From NCBI GenBank assembly GCA_964610745.1, contig CAZSYL010000011.1, positions 15,096 to 79,095 of the forward strand: a DNA stretch of 64,000 nt, in the 5' to 3' direction. The notes under the pieces are model-generated. The model had not been told where the DNA came from, made no database searches, and worked only from the letters and a program-made list of their open reading frames with translations. Made by a program: the position numbers and the translations under genes. This DNA comes from SHLQ01 sp964610745 (GTDB taxonomy: Bacteria; Actinomycetota; Acidimicrobiia; Acidimicrobiales; SHLQ01). Each line of letters begins with the position of its first letter. The first letter of the stretch is position 1. Below, in pieces: positions 50,699-60,104 of the stretch.

Positions 50699-51673
50699 AT
50701 GAAGGTCCTGATTACCGGTGGCGCTGGCTTTATCGGCGCAAACCTCGCTCGAAACCTGCTCGACAGGCATCACGAGGTAACCGTGCTCGATGACCTGTCC
50801 ACTGGATTTGTTTCGAACCTCGAGGGGCTCGATGTCGAGCTGACCGTCGGGTCGATTCTCGATACCGAACTTGTGAACCAGATGGCCGGAGAATCCGACG
50901 GAGTAGTCCATCTCGCTGCGCGATCCTCGGTTCCGCGCAGCCTCGACGACCCGGTGGCAAGCCACATGGCCAATGCCACCGGCACGTTGAACGTTCTCGA
51001 AGCCTCTCGTGCGGCTGGCGGCCGCCACGTCATCCTCGCTTCCTCCTCATCGGTCTATGGGGCAAACCCAGAACTCCCAAAACGAGAGTCGGCCGCGACA
51101 CGCCCGATGAGCCCATATGCAGCAAGCAAGCTCGCAGCCGAGGCGTACGCGATTGCGTATGGAACGTCGTTCAACATCCCGACGCTCGCCTTTCGCTTCT
51201 TTAATGTGTTTGGTCCCCTCCAGGCAGCAGGACACGTTTACGCCGCAGCGATTCCGGCCTTCGTCGATGCAGCCTTGCGAGGCAAGCCAATTACGGTGCA
51301 CGGTGACGGTACCCAGTCCCGCGATTTCACCCACGTTTCGACCGTTTGCGGAACCATCGTCGACGCGCTTGAACGGAAGGTCTGTTCGCCGGATCCGGTC
51401 AACCTTGCGTTTGGATCACGAATTGATCTGAACCAGGTGCTCTCCCTCATCGGTGAGGAGCTCGACCGTCCGCTCCTGGTGGAGAATATCGACAACCGCA
51501 TTGGCGATGTCCCTCACTCCCAGGCGGATGGATCGCTACTCCACTCTCTCTTCCCAACCATTACACCCATGGCGTTCGATGATGGCCTGATCGAGACGAT
51601 CGACTGGATGCGCAAGGCAATCGCGGACGAGACGAGCAATAGCGAGCGCGAACAATCGCTACGTGCGGCCTGA
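50699..51673 (+). CDS. NAD-dependent nucleotide-sugar epimerase/dehydratase
   Basis: A 324-residue extended SDR with GGAGFIGANL at the N-terminus, SSSSVYGANPELP, YAASKLAAEAYA (YxxxK) and FRFFNVFGPLQ, all typical of UDP-glucose 4-epimerase-like enzymes. GGGAG about 9 nt before the ATG at 50699 decides the start over an ATG five codons upstream. UDP-sugar 4-epimerisation is most likely. It is followed closely by the phosphoglycosyltransferase gene. Confidence 0.85.
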   Translation: MKVLITGGAGFIGANLARNLLDRHHEVTVLDDLSTGFVSNLEGLDVELTVGSILDTELVNQMAGESDGVVHLAARSSVPRSLDDPVASHMANATGTLNVLEASRAAGGRHVILASSSSVYGANPELPKRESAATRPMSPYAASKLAAEAYAIAYGTSFNIPTLAFRFFNVFGPLQAAGHVYAAAIPAFVDAALRGKPITVHGDGTQSRDFTHVSTVCGTIVDALERKVCSPDPVNLAFGSRIDLNQVLSLIGEELDRPLLVENIDNRIGDVPHSQADGSLLHSLFPTITPMAFDDGLIETIDWMRKAIADETSNSEREQSLRAA

Positions 51674-51676
51674 CCA

Positions 51677-52384
51677 ATGAACGAAGCCCGCGACCGATTG
51701 CGTTCCGCGCGACCAGTCTCGTACGGGCCGAGCCGACCGCGTTCGGTTCGGACCAGGAGATTTCTCGATCTCGCACTTGTGATTGGGGCTAGCCCGGTCT
51801 GGGTACCGCTCGCCGCAGGTGTTGCTCTGAGCATCGTCGCGTCCAGCGGACGGCCGATCTTCTTTGTGCAGACACGCACGGGACACAACGGGGAACCTTT
51901 CCCGATGATCAAATTCCGCTCGATGACAACCGGACCCAATCCCTTGGTTCCGACCGACGCCCATATCACCGATATCGGTCGAGTCTTGCGACGCACCTCA
52001 CTCGACGAACTGCCGCAACTCCTGAACGTACTTCACGGTTCGATGAGCCTCGTCGGGCCGCGCCCGATGCTTCCGGCCCAAAGCGACCAGCTTTCGCGTC
52101 GACAACAACTTCGCCTCCAAGTCAGACCCGGACTCACCGGCTTTGCCCAGGTGAGCGGACGGAATTCGTTGCGCTGGAGTGACCGCATTGAACTCGATCT
52201 TCAATGGGTCGCTAGATCCACGGTTGGCAACTATCTGCGAACGCTCGCACGGACCGCAATGGTCGTTCGCTCGCAGGATGGCGTAGACGGCCATTGCGCT
52301 ACCGATGAGTTCGTCGATCTCACCGCGGCCGAACACAACGCATCCGATAGCCGTGTGCTGCTGGACGATCAGGCGGCTGTCTGA
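51677..52384 (+). CDS. Initiating phosphoglycosyltransferase (PglC/WcaJ-type)
   Basis: A 235-residue bacterial sugar transferase: FLDLALVIGASPVWVPL as a re-entrant membrane helix, FVQTRTGHNGEPFPMIKFRSM, RRTSLDELPQLLNVL with the catalytic Asp-Glu, SLVGPRPM and VRPGLTGFAQVSGRN. It moves a sugar-1-phosphate from a UDP-sugar to undecaprenyl phosphate and starts polymer synthesis. The short form lacks the extra N-terminal helices of WcaJ. Its TGA overlaps the next ATG by one base. Confidence 0.92.
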   Translation: MNEARDRLRSARPVSYGPSRPRSVRTRRFLDLALVIGASPVWVPLAAGVALSIVASSGRPIFFVQTRTGHNGEPFPMIKFRSMTTGPNPLVPTDAHITDIGRVLRRTSLDELPQLLNVLHGSMSLVGPRPMLPAQSDQLSRRQQLRLQVRPGLTGFAQVSGRNSLRWSDRIELDLQWVARSTVGNYLRTLARTAMVVRSQDGVDGHCATDEFVDLTAAEHNASDSRVLLDDQAAV

Positions 52385-53115
52385 TGAGTGCTGAACTCAC
52401 CCCACCTACGCGTCGGCGTCCGATTCCTGAAGGGACGATCGACGTCACGGATGCGTCGTTGCCGAACACTCCTACCGAACGGCCGGGCACCCGCTCGATC
52501 GTGGTGATTGGGGCGGGCGGCCATGGACGCGAGCTCGCCGACATCGTGCGCGACGTATCCCAGGTAGGTGAATCGGTCTCACTACTCGGAATCGCCGATG
52601 ATGGTGACCCCGACCGCGCGCTCCTTGCGCGCAGCGGTATTCGGTTCCTTGGAACCAGCGGAAGGCTCGATGAGCGCGAGCTCGACATATTCGTAGGCAT
52701 CGGAGACCCGATGACGCGGGAGAAGATCGACCACCGACTCAGCACCGAACCGACCCCGCTCATTCATCCCTCCGCGCTGACCGGTTCAAAGGTCACTCTT
52801 GGTGCAGGGGTGGTCCTCGCCCAACGGGTCGTCCTAACGACGAACGTACGACTCGGACGTCACACTCACGTCAACGTTGGGGCAACGATCGCCCACGATT
52901 GTGTTCTTGGCGCCTGGGTCACGGTGTGCCCCGGAGCTACGGTTACCGGAGCGGTGAACGTCGGCGATCGGGTCTTCATCGGCGCCGGAGCCACAATCCT
53001 TCCGGGCGTGAAGATCGGCAACGATGCTGTAATCGGTGCCGGAGCGACCGTTACCAACGATGTACTTCCGGGTAACACGGTGGTTGGGTCGCCTGCCCGC
53101 CCCATCGAACGCTGA
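52384..53115 (+). CDS. PglD/NeuD-like sugar acetyltransferase
   Basis: A 243-residue protein. The first 35 residues are extra; then a Rossmann-like IVVIGAGGHGRELADIVRDV segment and a left-handed beta-helix from about 125, with hexapeptide repeats such as NVGATIAHDCVLGAWVTVCPG and the end motif GNTVVGSPARPI. PglD-type enzymes acetylate UDP-4-amino sugars. Coupled to the phosphoglycosyltransferase and next to a PglF-like dehydratase, it suggests a diacetylated 2,4-diamino-sugar such as bacillosamine; the needed aminotransferase is not in the window. Confidence 0.82.
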   Translation: MSAELTPPTRRRPIPEGTIDVTDASLPNTPTERPGTRSIVVIGAGGHGRELADIVRDVSQVGESVSLLGIADDGDPDRALLARSGIRFLGTSGRLDERELDIFVGIGDPMTREKIDHRLSTEPTPLIHPSALTGSKVTLGAGVVLAQRVVLTTNVRLGRHTHVNVGATIAHDCVLGAWVTVCPGATVTGAVNVGDRVFIGAGATILPGVKIGNDAVIGAGATVTNDVLPGNTVVGSPARPIER

Positions 53116-53138
53116 CACTTGTCGTATTCCCGCGAGCG

Positions 53139-55040
53139 TTAGAGCTGAATAGTCTCCGGCACCGAGCTACAGAGCTCGCTGAGAGACCTGATCGCTGCTT
53201 CGGGGCTCGCCGCGTTGAACAACCCCAGGTTGGTCGGCCGCAATGCCGGTACAGCAACGTGAGAGATCAACGGATGTGCCCGACGAATATCGAGTTCACC
53301 GTTTGCGATGAGGTCCTCATGAAGTTTCTCGCCGGGGCGCAGACCAGTGAACACGATGTCGATGGGTACCGAAGCAGACTTGGCCAATCGTTGGGCCACA
53401 TCAAGAATGCGGACGGGTTCGCCCATGTCGAGGACCAGTGCCTCCCCCTTGGCCCCAACAGCTCCGGCCTGAATGACGAGCTCACAAGCCTCGTGTGGGG
53501 TCATGAAGTAGCGCGTCGCCTCGGGGTCGGTGACGGTGATCGGGCCACCTGCGGCGACTTGAGCGCGAAAGGCGGTAAGCATCGAGCCGCGAGATCCGAG
53601 CACGTTGCCAAACCGAACACTGACCCAGTCGCCGCGGGTTCGGTGGGCGTACCAGGACGTCAGTTGTTCAGCGATCCGCTTGGTGTACCCCAACACACTT
53701 GTCGGCTCGGCAGCCTTATCGGTCGAGACGTTCACGAAGTGGGTCACACCATGAGTTGCCGCGGCTCGCAGGACATTGTTTGTCCCGAGAACGTTGGTCT
53801 TCCAGCCTTCTTCGGGATACCGCTCGAGGAGCGGGAGGTGCTTCAACGCCGCAGCATGGAAGACGACCTCGGGCCGTTTGACCGAGAAGACCTCTTTTAG
53901 CCTGTCGCTATCGCGAATGTCCGCGACCACCAGGTCATCGGAATCGAGAAGGCCGTGTCCTTCGATGGAGAGCTGGGTCGCATGGAGTCCAGATTCATCC
54001 CGATCGAGCATGACCAGCTGTTCTGGCGAGAAGGTCGCGATCTGACGACATAGTTCTGATCCAATGGACCCGCCGGCACCCGTGACGAGTACTCGGGCTC
54101 CGGTGAGATACGAGGCAATCGCTGAAACGTCGGTGTCGATTGTGCGCCGACCGAGCAGGTCGGCTTCGGAGACTTCTCGGATATCGCCGAGACGGATCAC
54201 CCCATCGACGAGCTCCTGAGTTGGCGGGACGACACGGACTTCAAGTCCTGCATCCTCGGCGAGCGCTGCAACCGATTCGATCGTGCGCGCTCCTGCATTC
54301 GGGATTGCGATAACAAGCAGTTCGCAACCGGTAACAGCGGCGACAGCGGCCAGGTCAGCCCGGGTGCCGGCGACGGGCACTCCCTGCAATCGGAGGTTCT
54401 GTTTTGCCGGGGCATCATCGAGAAGCGCGACGGGAACGTATGCACCGTTCGGGTTGCCAAGCATGGCTCGGACGACCTGTTCACCGCCGTCGCCAGCGCC
54501 GAAAACCAGCACCGGAGTACGGCCAGCGCCCGCGGCTGTGACGGCCTGGCGTTCGAGCTGAAATCGGCGTAGTCCTCGAAGCGTCACCATCGTCGACAGT
54601 GCAATGAAGGGCGCGAGCAAACTGATCGCAGCGGTGAAGCCGAGCATTGCAGCAGCGACGCGGATGGCGGCCAGACCAACCGCAACGACGCTCACTACAC
54701 CGGTGAGCGCCACAGCTTCATCGAAACTGGCGAGCTTCCAACGACCTTTGTACAGTCCGCCGGCGGCTCCAACAATGGCCTGTCCAGCAGCGGCGACTCC
54801 GCCAGCGATTAAACCGTGAGCCAGCGAGGCCCCCATCGAAAAGGCGCCTGCGGCCATGGCGATCACCCACACGGACACGTCTGCACCGAAACGGAGGTTC
54901 GCTAACTTTTCTGTGCTCAGTGGCTGCTTGATCGGACCTGTTTTGGTTCTGTAGGCCGGGTTCGCAGGTGCGCCTCCCGGGGTCCGAGGACCCCGGGAGC
55001 TGGCATGCCTACTCCGCACGCGGGATTGTCGTTTCGTCAT
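53139..55040 (-). CDS. Membrane-bound nucleoside-diphosphate-sugar 4,6-dehydratase (PglF/CapD-like)
   Basis: A 633-residue protein. Four transmembrane helices in the first 155 residues are followed by a Rossmann domain (VLVFGAGDGGEQVVRAML) and an SDR domain with VLVTGAGGSIGSELCRQI, AALKHLPLLERYPEEG, STDKAAEP and LGYTKR. The usual catalytic Tyr/Met before the Lys is Leu (SVLGYTK), as in several members of this group. It makes UDP-4-keto-6-deoxy-GlcNAc or a related product. It is convergent with the acetyltransferase gene. Confidence 0.9.
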   Translation of the reverse strand: MTKRQSRVRSRHASSRGPRTPGGAPANPAYRTKTGPIKQPLSTEKLANLRFGADVSVWVIAMAAGAFSMGASLAHGLIAGGVAAAGQAIVGAAGGLYKGRWKLASFDEAVALTGVVSVVAVGLAAIRVAAAMLGFTAAISLLAPFIALSTMVTLRGLRRFQLERQAVTAAGAGRTPVLVFGAGDGGEQVVRAMLGNPNGAYVPVALLDDAPAKQNLRLQGVPVAGTRADLAAVAAVTGCELLVIAIPNAGARTIESVAALAEDAGLEVRVVPPTQELVDGVIRLGDIREVSEADLLGRRTIDTDVSAIASYLTGARVLVTGAGGSIGSELCRQIATFSPEQLVMLDRDESGLHATQLSIEGHGLLDSDDLVVADIRDSDRLKEVFSVKRPEVVFHAAALKHLPLLERYPEEGWKTNVLGTNNVLRAAATHGVTHFVNVSTDKAAEPTSVLGYTKRIAEQLTSWYAHRTRGDWVSVRFGNVLGSRGSMLTAFRAQVAAGGPITVTDPEATRYFMTPHEACELVIQAGAVGAKGEALVLDMGEPVRILDVAQRLAKSASVPIDIVFTGLRPGEKLHEDLIANGELDIRRAHPLISHVAVPALRPTNLGLFNAASPEAAIRSLSELCSSVPETIQL

Positions 55041-55167
55041 CCCCTACCTAGTCGGTTTGACCTACGCGAAGATGAGCGTGTTTTGGCCTTGGTCTGTTGA
55101 CTTTCTGACGAAACGACAGATTGCTCATGATGTGGCCAAGTTCGCCGATGGGCCAGATGGACCAGCT

Positions 55168-57588
55168 ATGAAATTGCGACCGAACACCACTAGCGCCTAC
55201 GCGCCCGGCGACGAGATCGCCATTGTCGATCTTGAATCGAAGCCACGACGCCGCGAGCGCGCGGACCAGTCAACGGTCGTCCTAACGCTCGCCACAGCCT
55301 CGGCAATGGCCACTGGTTTGTTGTCCTCGGCGAGTCCGACCGGTGTTGTTGGGCTCGACGGCCTTTACCGAAGTGCGTTCGCCTTTGCCATCGTCTGGTT
55401 CGCGGGGCGGGCGCGGCGTTGGACATGGGCAGTGCTCGCCGGCACGACCACGATCGTAGCTAACGGGTTACTCCTTCAGGCGATCGCAATGGTCGCGTTG
55501 GGCATGGTTGTTTGGTCGATGCGAGAACGACCGGGGCCGGGCACCCGATACCGCCGACGCCTCGTCGGCACCGCCATCGCCGCGATCTGCGTGCCGGTCC
55601 TCATGATGCAGACTCAGGGCCCCCTGTGGCGACTGACCAACGGCTCTGTCACAGATCCGTTTGGGTCAAGCGCGTTGTGGACCGTCATCGCCGTGGTTCC
55701 AATCGTCGCTACTGGTTGGAAGACGCTCTCGCGGAAACGTCGCCGCGCAATCATTGCCAACCTCCGACGAACCGCCGCGGCACTCGCCGTGGTGATAGCA
55801 ATAACCGGAGCGGTCTCGGCGCTCAGCCTCGCTTCACTCACCAACGGCCTCGACGAAACGCGGGCGGCTGCTGAGCTCGCCTCCGCCGGGGATCTCGACG
55901 GCGCTTCCGTGGCATTCGCATCCGCCAACGAATCCTGGGATCGAGCCAACGACAACCTGTCCGGCGTGTGGATGGTCCCGAGCCGACTCGTTCCGATTCT
56001 CAGCCAACATGTTCAGGCGGCTCAAGTGGTCAGTGGACAAGCCAGCGCAATCACCGACTCGGCTGCCACGATGACCAGCCAGCTGGACCCCGATGCATTG
56101 GTCGTCTCAGGCTCGATCAATGTGACAGAGATCGATTCGCTTCTCCCAACCGTCGACGCATTCGCCGCAACGGTCGAGCGAGCTTCCGAGCGGATAACCT
56201 CGGTCGATTCATCGTGGCTCATTCCACCAGTCGGGTCGAGCATTGATAGGGCCAACGAGATCTTGACGCCCGCAGCTGGCGTCATTGGTGCCTCCGCCGA
56301 GGCGCTCCACGTCACCAACGATCTGGTCGGCGGCTCGACGCCCTCGCAAATCCTCGTGATGTTCGCAACTCCTGCCGAAGCCCGAGGCACCGGTGGCTTT
56401 ATTGGAAGCTGGGCTGTCGTCGACGGGGTGAATGGACAACTGAGCGTGGCTGAACAGTTCCGCACCCGGGAGCTCAACCAACTGCTCGCAGATCAAGAAG
56501 CGACGCTGCGGACCGACTCCGACTACGTCGACCGATACGGGCCTTTCGACATCGCCAGGCACATTCAGGATGTCACGATCAGTCCGGACTTTCCCTCGGT
56601 TGCTGCGGTCGCAGCGGATCTCTTTCAGCAAGCGACCGGCACCTCGGTCGAGGCGGTGATCATGGTCGACCCGTTTGTGATCCAGAAGCTGCTGACCTTC
56701 TCGGGCCCCCTCGAGACCGGCACCTCTCCGACGACCGCCCTAACGAGCAGAAACGTGCTCGACATGCTGTTCGTCGATCAGTACAGCCGCTTCGATGGTG
56801 ATGAGCTTGCCCGTGAGACCGAACTCGCCGCGCTCACCACGACCCTTTTGTCGGCGTTGTTCACTTCACCTCCTGATCCGTTGTCGTTCGCTATGGAGCT
56901 CGCTCCGCTCGCCGATCAGGACCGGATTTCGCTCTGGCTTCGAAACGACGAGGAAGGAGACGTCGCCGAACGACTCGGGTTGGACGGTAGTTTCCCCAGA
57001 AGCGATGGCGACCTTTTGGCACTCGTGCACCAGAACTCTGGGCAGAACAAAATCGACTCTTTCCTGACTCGACGCATGGACATCACCACGACTCTTGACA
57101 CCTTGAGGAATCGGGTCGATCACGAGGTGACGATCACGCTGGAGAACAATGCCCCGTCCGCGGGGCTCCCCGACGCGATCATTGGTTCGAACGATCAGGG
57201 CATCCCACTTGGCACGAACGCCATGCTCGCGACGTTGTACTCGGAGTTAGCCGTGGTCAGCGCTTCGATCGACGGCGAACCGGTACCGTTTCGAAGCGAC
57301 ACCGAGTTCGGGGTTCAGACGAGCGACTTCATTGTGACCGTGCCTTCAGAAGACACCATCGAGATGACCATTGTCTTGTCCGGGCTGTTGGAGCTTTCCA
57401 ACGGGTACGAGACCGTCCTCGCAGCTCAACCGCTCGTGAACGCCGATGTCGTCTCGTGGAGCATTCAAGCGGTCGACGGCGAGAGGCTCACATCTGATAA
57501 CGACGAATGGTCATTATCAGGAGGCGAATTCTTGTGGCGAGCGAACCTGGAAAAAGACAGGTTCTTCACGTTTGAACTTGATAAATAG
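55168..57588 (+). CDS. DUF4012 family protein with polytopic N-terminus
   Basis: A protein of about 806 residues. Six or seven transmembrane helices fill about residues 35-230, then a large exported region carries the DUF4012 signature NPAE-like TPAEARGTGGFIGSW near residue 400 and an FSGPLETG segment later. DUF4012 proteins are found in actinobacterial surface-polysaccharide loci; the function is unknown. Most family members I recall have one helix, so the polytopic N-terminus is unusual. I chose ATG 55168 (MKLRPNTTS); the frame is open to a TTG at 55057. Confidence 0.78.
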   Translation: MKLRPNTTSAYAPGDEIAIVDLESKPRRRERADQSTVVLTLATASAMATGLLSSASPTGVVGLDGLYRSAFAFAIVWFAGRARRWTWAVLAGTTTIVANGLLLQAIAMVALGMVVWSMRERPGPGTRYRRRLVGTAIAAICVPVLMMQTQGPLWRLTNGSVTDPFGSSALWTVIAVVPIVATGWKTLSRKRRRAIIANLRRTAAALAVVIAITGAVSALSLASLTNGLDETRAAAELASAGDLDGASVAFASANESWDRANDNLSGVWMVPSRLVPILSQHVQAAQVVSGQASAITDSAATMTSQLDPDALVVSGSINVTEIDSLLPTVDAFAATVERASERITSVDSSWLIPPVGSSIDRANEILTPAAGVIGASAEALHVTNDLVGGSTPSQILVMFATPAEARGTGGFIGSWAVVDGVNGQLSVAEQFRTRELNQLLADQEATLRTDSDYVDRYGPFDIARHIQDVTISPDFPSVAAVAADLFQQATGTSVEAVIMVDPFVIQKLLTFSGPLETGTSPTTALTSRNVLDMLFVDQYSRFDGDELARETELAALTTTLLSALFTSPPDPLSFAMELAPLADQDRISLWLRNDEEGDVAERLGLDGSFPRSDGDLLALVHQNSGQNKIDSFLTRRMDITTTLDTLRNRVDHEVTITLENNAPSAGLPDAIIGSNDQGIPLGTNAMLATLYSELAVVSASIDGEPVPFRSDTEFGVQTSDFIVTVPSEDTIEMTIVLSGLLELSNGYETVLAAQPLVNADVVSWSIQAVDGERLTSDNDEWSLSGGEFLWRANLEKDRFFTFELDK

Positions 57589-57657
57589 CCAATCTGGACC
57601 GACGCAAAAAGACGCCCAGCGACTCAGGTTCTCGCGACAGGGGCCGACTGGTTCGTT

Positions 57658-58263
57658 ATGAGTAGGCGCACGCGCTTTGCTAACCCCGTGCTGCGGGGAT
57701 TTCTCGGCCTTGTTGTCGCGCTCATCACGACGATGGCGCTGATCGGACCGGTCGGCGCACAATACGGTGGAATCACCGGACTCTTCGTCACAATTACCCC
57801 CGACGATCCCGACGGCGGCAGTTTCACCGGTCTTGGTTGCCCTTCAGGCCACGAGGTAGTGCTCTACATCGAGGGAGTCCCACCGACAGCCAACGACCCC
57901 GTAGCAACCCAGGATGTCCCCGGTCGAATCATCGCGGTTACGACGGCGACGACGAGCAGCAACGGACTCCTCGACGGCACGTTTAGCTTCCAGAACATCC
58001 AGATCCCCGACGATCTCCCGCCCGGCCGCTACGTGATTCACAGCCGTTGCGGCAGCGTCGATGTAAGCGTAATCATCGAAATTTCGACCGACAGGTCGAT
58101 CACGGTGATCACGACGACCGGCGACCCCGGCAACCCCGCACGCCCCGGAAGCCCCCTGGCCTTCAGCGGCCGGGAGTCGAGCCGCGTCGTCTCGCTCGCC
58201 GCAGGGATCGTTGCTGCGGGAATCGGGCTCATCTCGCTCAGCCGCAGAGCAGAGAGCGTTTGA
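57658..58263 (+). CDS. Exported protein with sortase-like C-terminal tail
   Basis: A 201-residue protein. An N-terminal signal (about 1-36, ending VGAQ) is followed by a beta-rich domain with two cysteines (CPSGHE and RCGSVD), and the C-terminus has PLAFSGRESSR, a hydrophobic helix and a basic RRAESV end. LAFSG resembles the LAxTG motif used by actinobacterial sortase E, with Ser in place of Thr. No sortase gene is in the window. Simple membrane anchoring is the alternative. Confidence 0.65.
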   Translation: MSRRTRFANPVLRGFLGLVVALITTMALIGPVGAQYGGITGLFVTITPDDPDGGSFTGLGCPSGHEVVLYIEGVPPTANDPVATQDVPGRIIAVTTATTSSNGLLDGTFSFQNIQIPDDLPPGRYVIHSRCGSVDVSVIIEISTDRSITVITTTGDPGNPARPGSPLAFSGRESSRVVSLAAGIVAAGIGLISLSRRAESV

Positions 58264-58355
58264 CCGACCGAGCGCGTAGAGGTCTTTTCCACGAGCTCAC
58301 GTGAAGTCGGTTGCAGAGACCGCCAGGCGCTGTGGTGACGATCTAGAGTCGCTGC

Positions 58356-59243
58356 ATGAAGATTGCAATTACGGGATCAAGCGGACTCATCGGTTCAGCC
58401 CTGATCGAAGCGATCAACGATCGCGGCGACGATGTCGTTCGCGTCGTTCGCGGCTCTCCAGGGCCCCAAGACGTTCTTTGGGATATAGAGGCTGGCACGA
58501 TCGATGCTGACAAGCTCGACGGTGTCGATGCCGTTGTACACCTCGCCGGAGAAGGCATTGGCGAGGCAAAGTGGAGCCCTGAACAGAAGAAGGAACTTCT
58601 TGAAAGTCGCACGCTGGGAACCGCATTGCTCGCTGACTCAATCGCCGGGCTGGAGAACAAGCCCAAAGTTCTGGTCAGCGGCTCAGCAATGGGATTTTAT
58701 GGCGATCGCGGAGCAGAGAAGCTAAACGAGCAGGCCGAGCCCGGAACTGGCTTTCTTCCCGAGCTCGTCCTCGCCTGGGAAGCAGCAGCGCAGCCCGCCA
58801 CCGACGCAGGCATCCGAACGGCGTTTATCCGAACCGGAGTCGTCCTCAGCCCGAAGGGTGGTGCGCTCAAGGAACAACTGCCGTTCTTCAAGATGGGAAT
58901 TGGCGGCAAGATCGGTGACGGCTCGCAGTACTTGTCGTGGATTTCGATCGATGACCAAGTTGGAGCGATTCTCCACATCATCGACGGTGACCTGTCGGGC
59001 CCTGTCAATGTGGTTGCACCGAACCCGGTGACCAATGCAGAGTTCACGAAGGCCTTGGGCAAAGCTCTCGGTCGACCGACCTTTCTTCCGACGCCGAAGC
59101 TCGCTGTCGATCTACGCCTCGGCAAGGAAGCTGCCGAAGCTCTCTTGTTCTGGAGCACGCGGGTCGTTCCCAACGCCCTCAGCGACTCGGGCTACGAGTT
59201 TGTTCATCCCACGATTGACGAAGCCTTCGAGGCCCTTCTGTGA
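58356..59243 (+). CDS. TIGR01777 family NAD-dependent epimerase-like protein
   Basis: A 295-residue SDR with ITGSSGLIGSAL, VVHLAGEGIGEAKWSPEQKKELLESR, VSGSAMGFYGDRG, VLSPKGGALKEQLPFFKMGIGGKIGDGSQYLSWI and WISIDD blocks, which identify the YfcH/SulA-like TIGR01777 family. The reaction is not known. It is coupled to the SRPBCC gene that follows by GTGA. Confidence 0.9.
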   Translation: MKIAITGSSGLIGSALIEAINDRGDDVVRVVRGSPGPQDVLWDIEAGTIDADKLDGVDAVVHLAGEGIGEAKWSPEQKKELLESRTLGTALLADSIAGLENKPKVLVSGSAMGFYGDRGAEKLNEQAEPGTGFLPELVLAWEAAAQPATDAGIRTAFIRTGVVLSPKGGALKEQLPFFKMGIGGKIGDGSQYLSWISIDDQVGAILHIIDGDLSGPVNVVAPNPVTNAEFTKALGKALGRPTFLPTPKLAVDLRLGKEAAEALLFWSTRVVPNALSDSGYEFVHPTIDEAFEALL

Positions 59244-59704
59244 GCAACGCCGGAATGATCGACATGGTGGCTCGCCGCACGACTGCGTCGAAGCGAATCG
59301 AGGCCACTCCCGAGGCAATCTTCAACCTCCTCACCGACCCGAGCAAACACGGTCTTTTCGACGGATCAGACATGGTGAACGACGCGACGGCCAAGAGCGT
59401 GCAACGGCTGGCCTTGGGTTCGAAGTTCGCGATGAGCATGAACTTCAAGATGCTCCCGTACCGGATCGGAAACACGGTCGTCGAATTCGAGGAAAATCGG
59501 TTGATCGCGTGGGAACACATGGGCCGACATCGATGGCGCTACCAACTCACGCCGCTCGATGACGGAGCGACACTCGTGACCGAAACATTCGATTGGTCGA
59601 CGTCGCGGGTGCCGAGATTGATCGAGGCAGTGGGTTATCCAAAGGCACATCTCGGCAATATTGAGCGGACCCTCGAACGGCTGGCCGACCTCGCCGAGCG
59701 CTAG
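59240..59704 (+). CDS. SRPBCC (START-like) domain protein
   Basis: A 154-residue protein with the polyketide cyclase/SRPBCC pattern: TASKRIEATPEAIFNLLTDPSKHG, KMLPYRIGNTVVEFEENRLIAWEHMG and TETFDWSTSRVPRLIEAVGYP. It likely binds a small hydrophobic ligand. GTG overlaps the upstream TGA. Adjacent TIGR01777 epimerase and SRPBCC genes often occur together in actinobacteria, but the shared role is unknown. Confidence 0.83.
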   Translation: MSNAGMIDMVARRTTASKRIEATPEAIFNLLTDPSKHGLFDGSDMVNDATAKSVQRLALGSKFAMSMNFKMLPYRIGNTVVEFEENRLIAWEHMGRHRWRYQLTPLDDGATLVTETFDWSTSRVPRLIEAVGYPKAHLGNIERTLERLADLAER

Positions 59705-59804
59705 CGGCCAACTAGCGAGCCGGCCATTCCGAAAGCAGTGGGACCTGGAATTGCTCGATGACAGGTCGGGTTTCACCGAGTGCCCAGACGCTTTGGAGGA
59801 ACAT

Positions 59805-60089
59805 ATGGCAACAGCAACGTTCAACGGCAAGGTCATCGCACAGAGTGACGACACCACCTTTGTCGAAGGAAACCACTATTTCCCACTCGAGTCGCTCGAC
59901 AAGAGCGTCGTAAGCGAGACCGCTCAGCAGACGTCATGCCCGTGGAAGGGAATGGCCTCGTACTACACCCTCGAGGTCGACGGCCAGGTCGCGGAGAACG
60001 CTGCCTGGTACTACCCCAACCCCTTGCCCGGCGCCGAGGACGTTGCGGGACGTGTTGCCTTCTACGGCGTTGTCAACGTCGAGGGCTGA
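59805..60089 (+). CDS. DUF427 family protein
   Basis: A 94-residue protein with the DUF427 pattern ATFNGKVIAQSDDT, YFPLESLDKS, SCPWKGMASYYTLEVDG, AAWYYPNPLPGAEDVAGRVAFYG. GGAGGA five bases before ATG gives a strong start. The family is a small beta-barrel-like domain without a firm function. It is convergent with the RNase HI gene. Confidence 0.88.
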   Translation: MATATFNGKVIAQSDDTTFVEGNHYFPLESLDKSVVSETAQQTSCPWKGMASYYTLEVDGQVAENAAWYYPNPLPGAEDVAGRVAFYGVVNVEG

Positions 60090-60104
60090 TCGAGCTCGAG
60101 CAGA

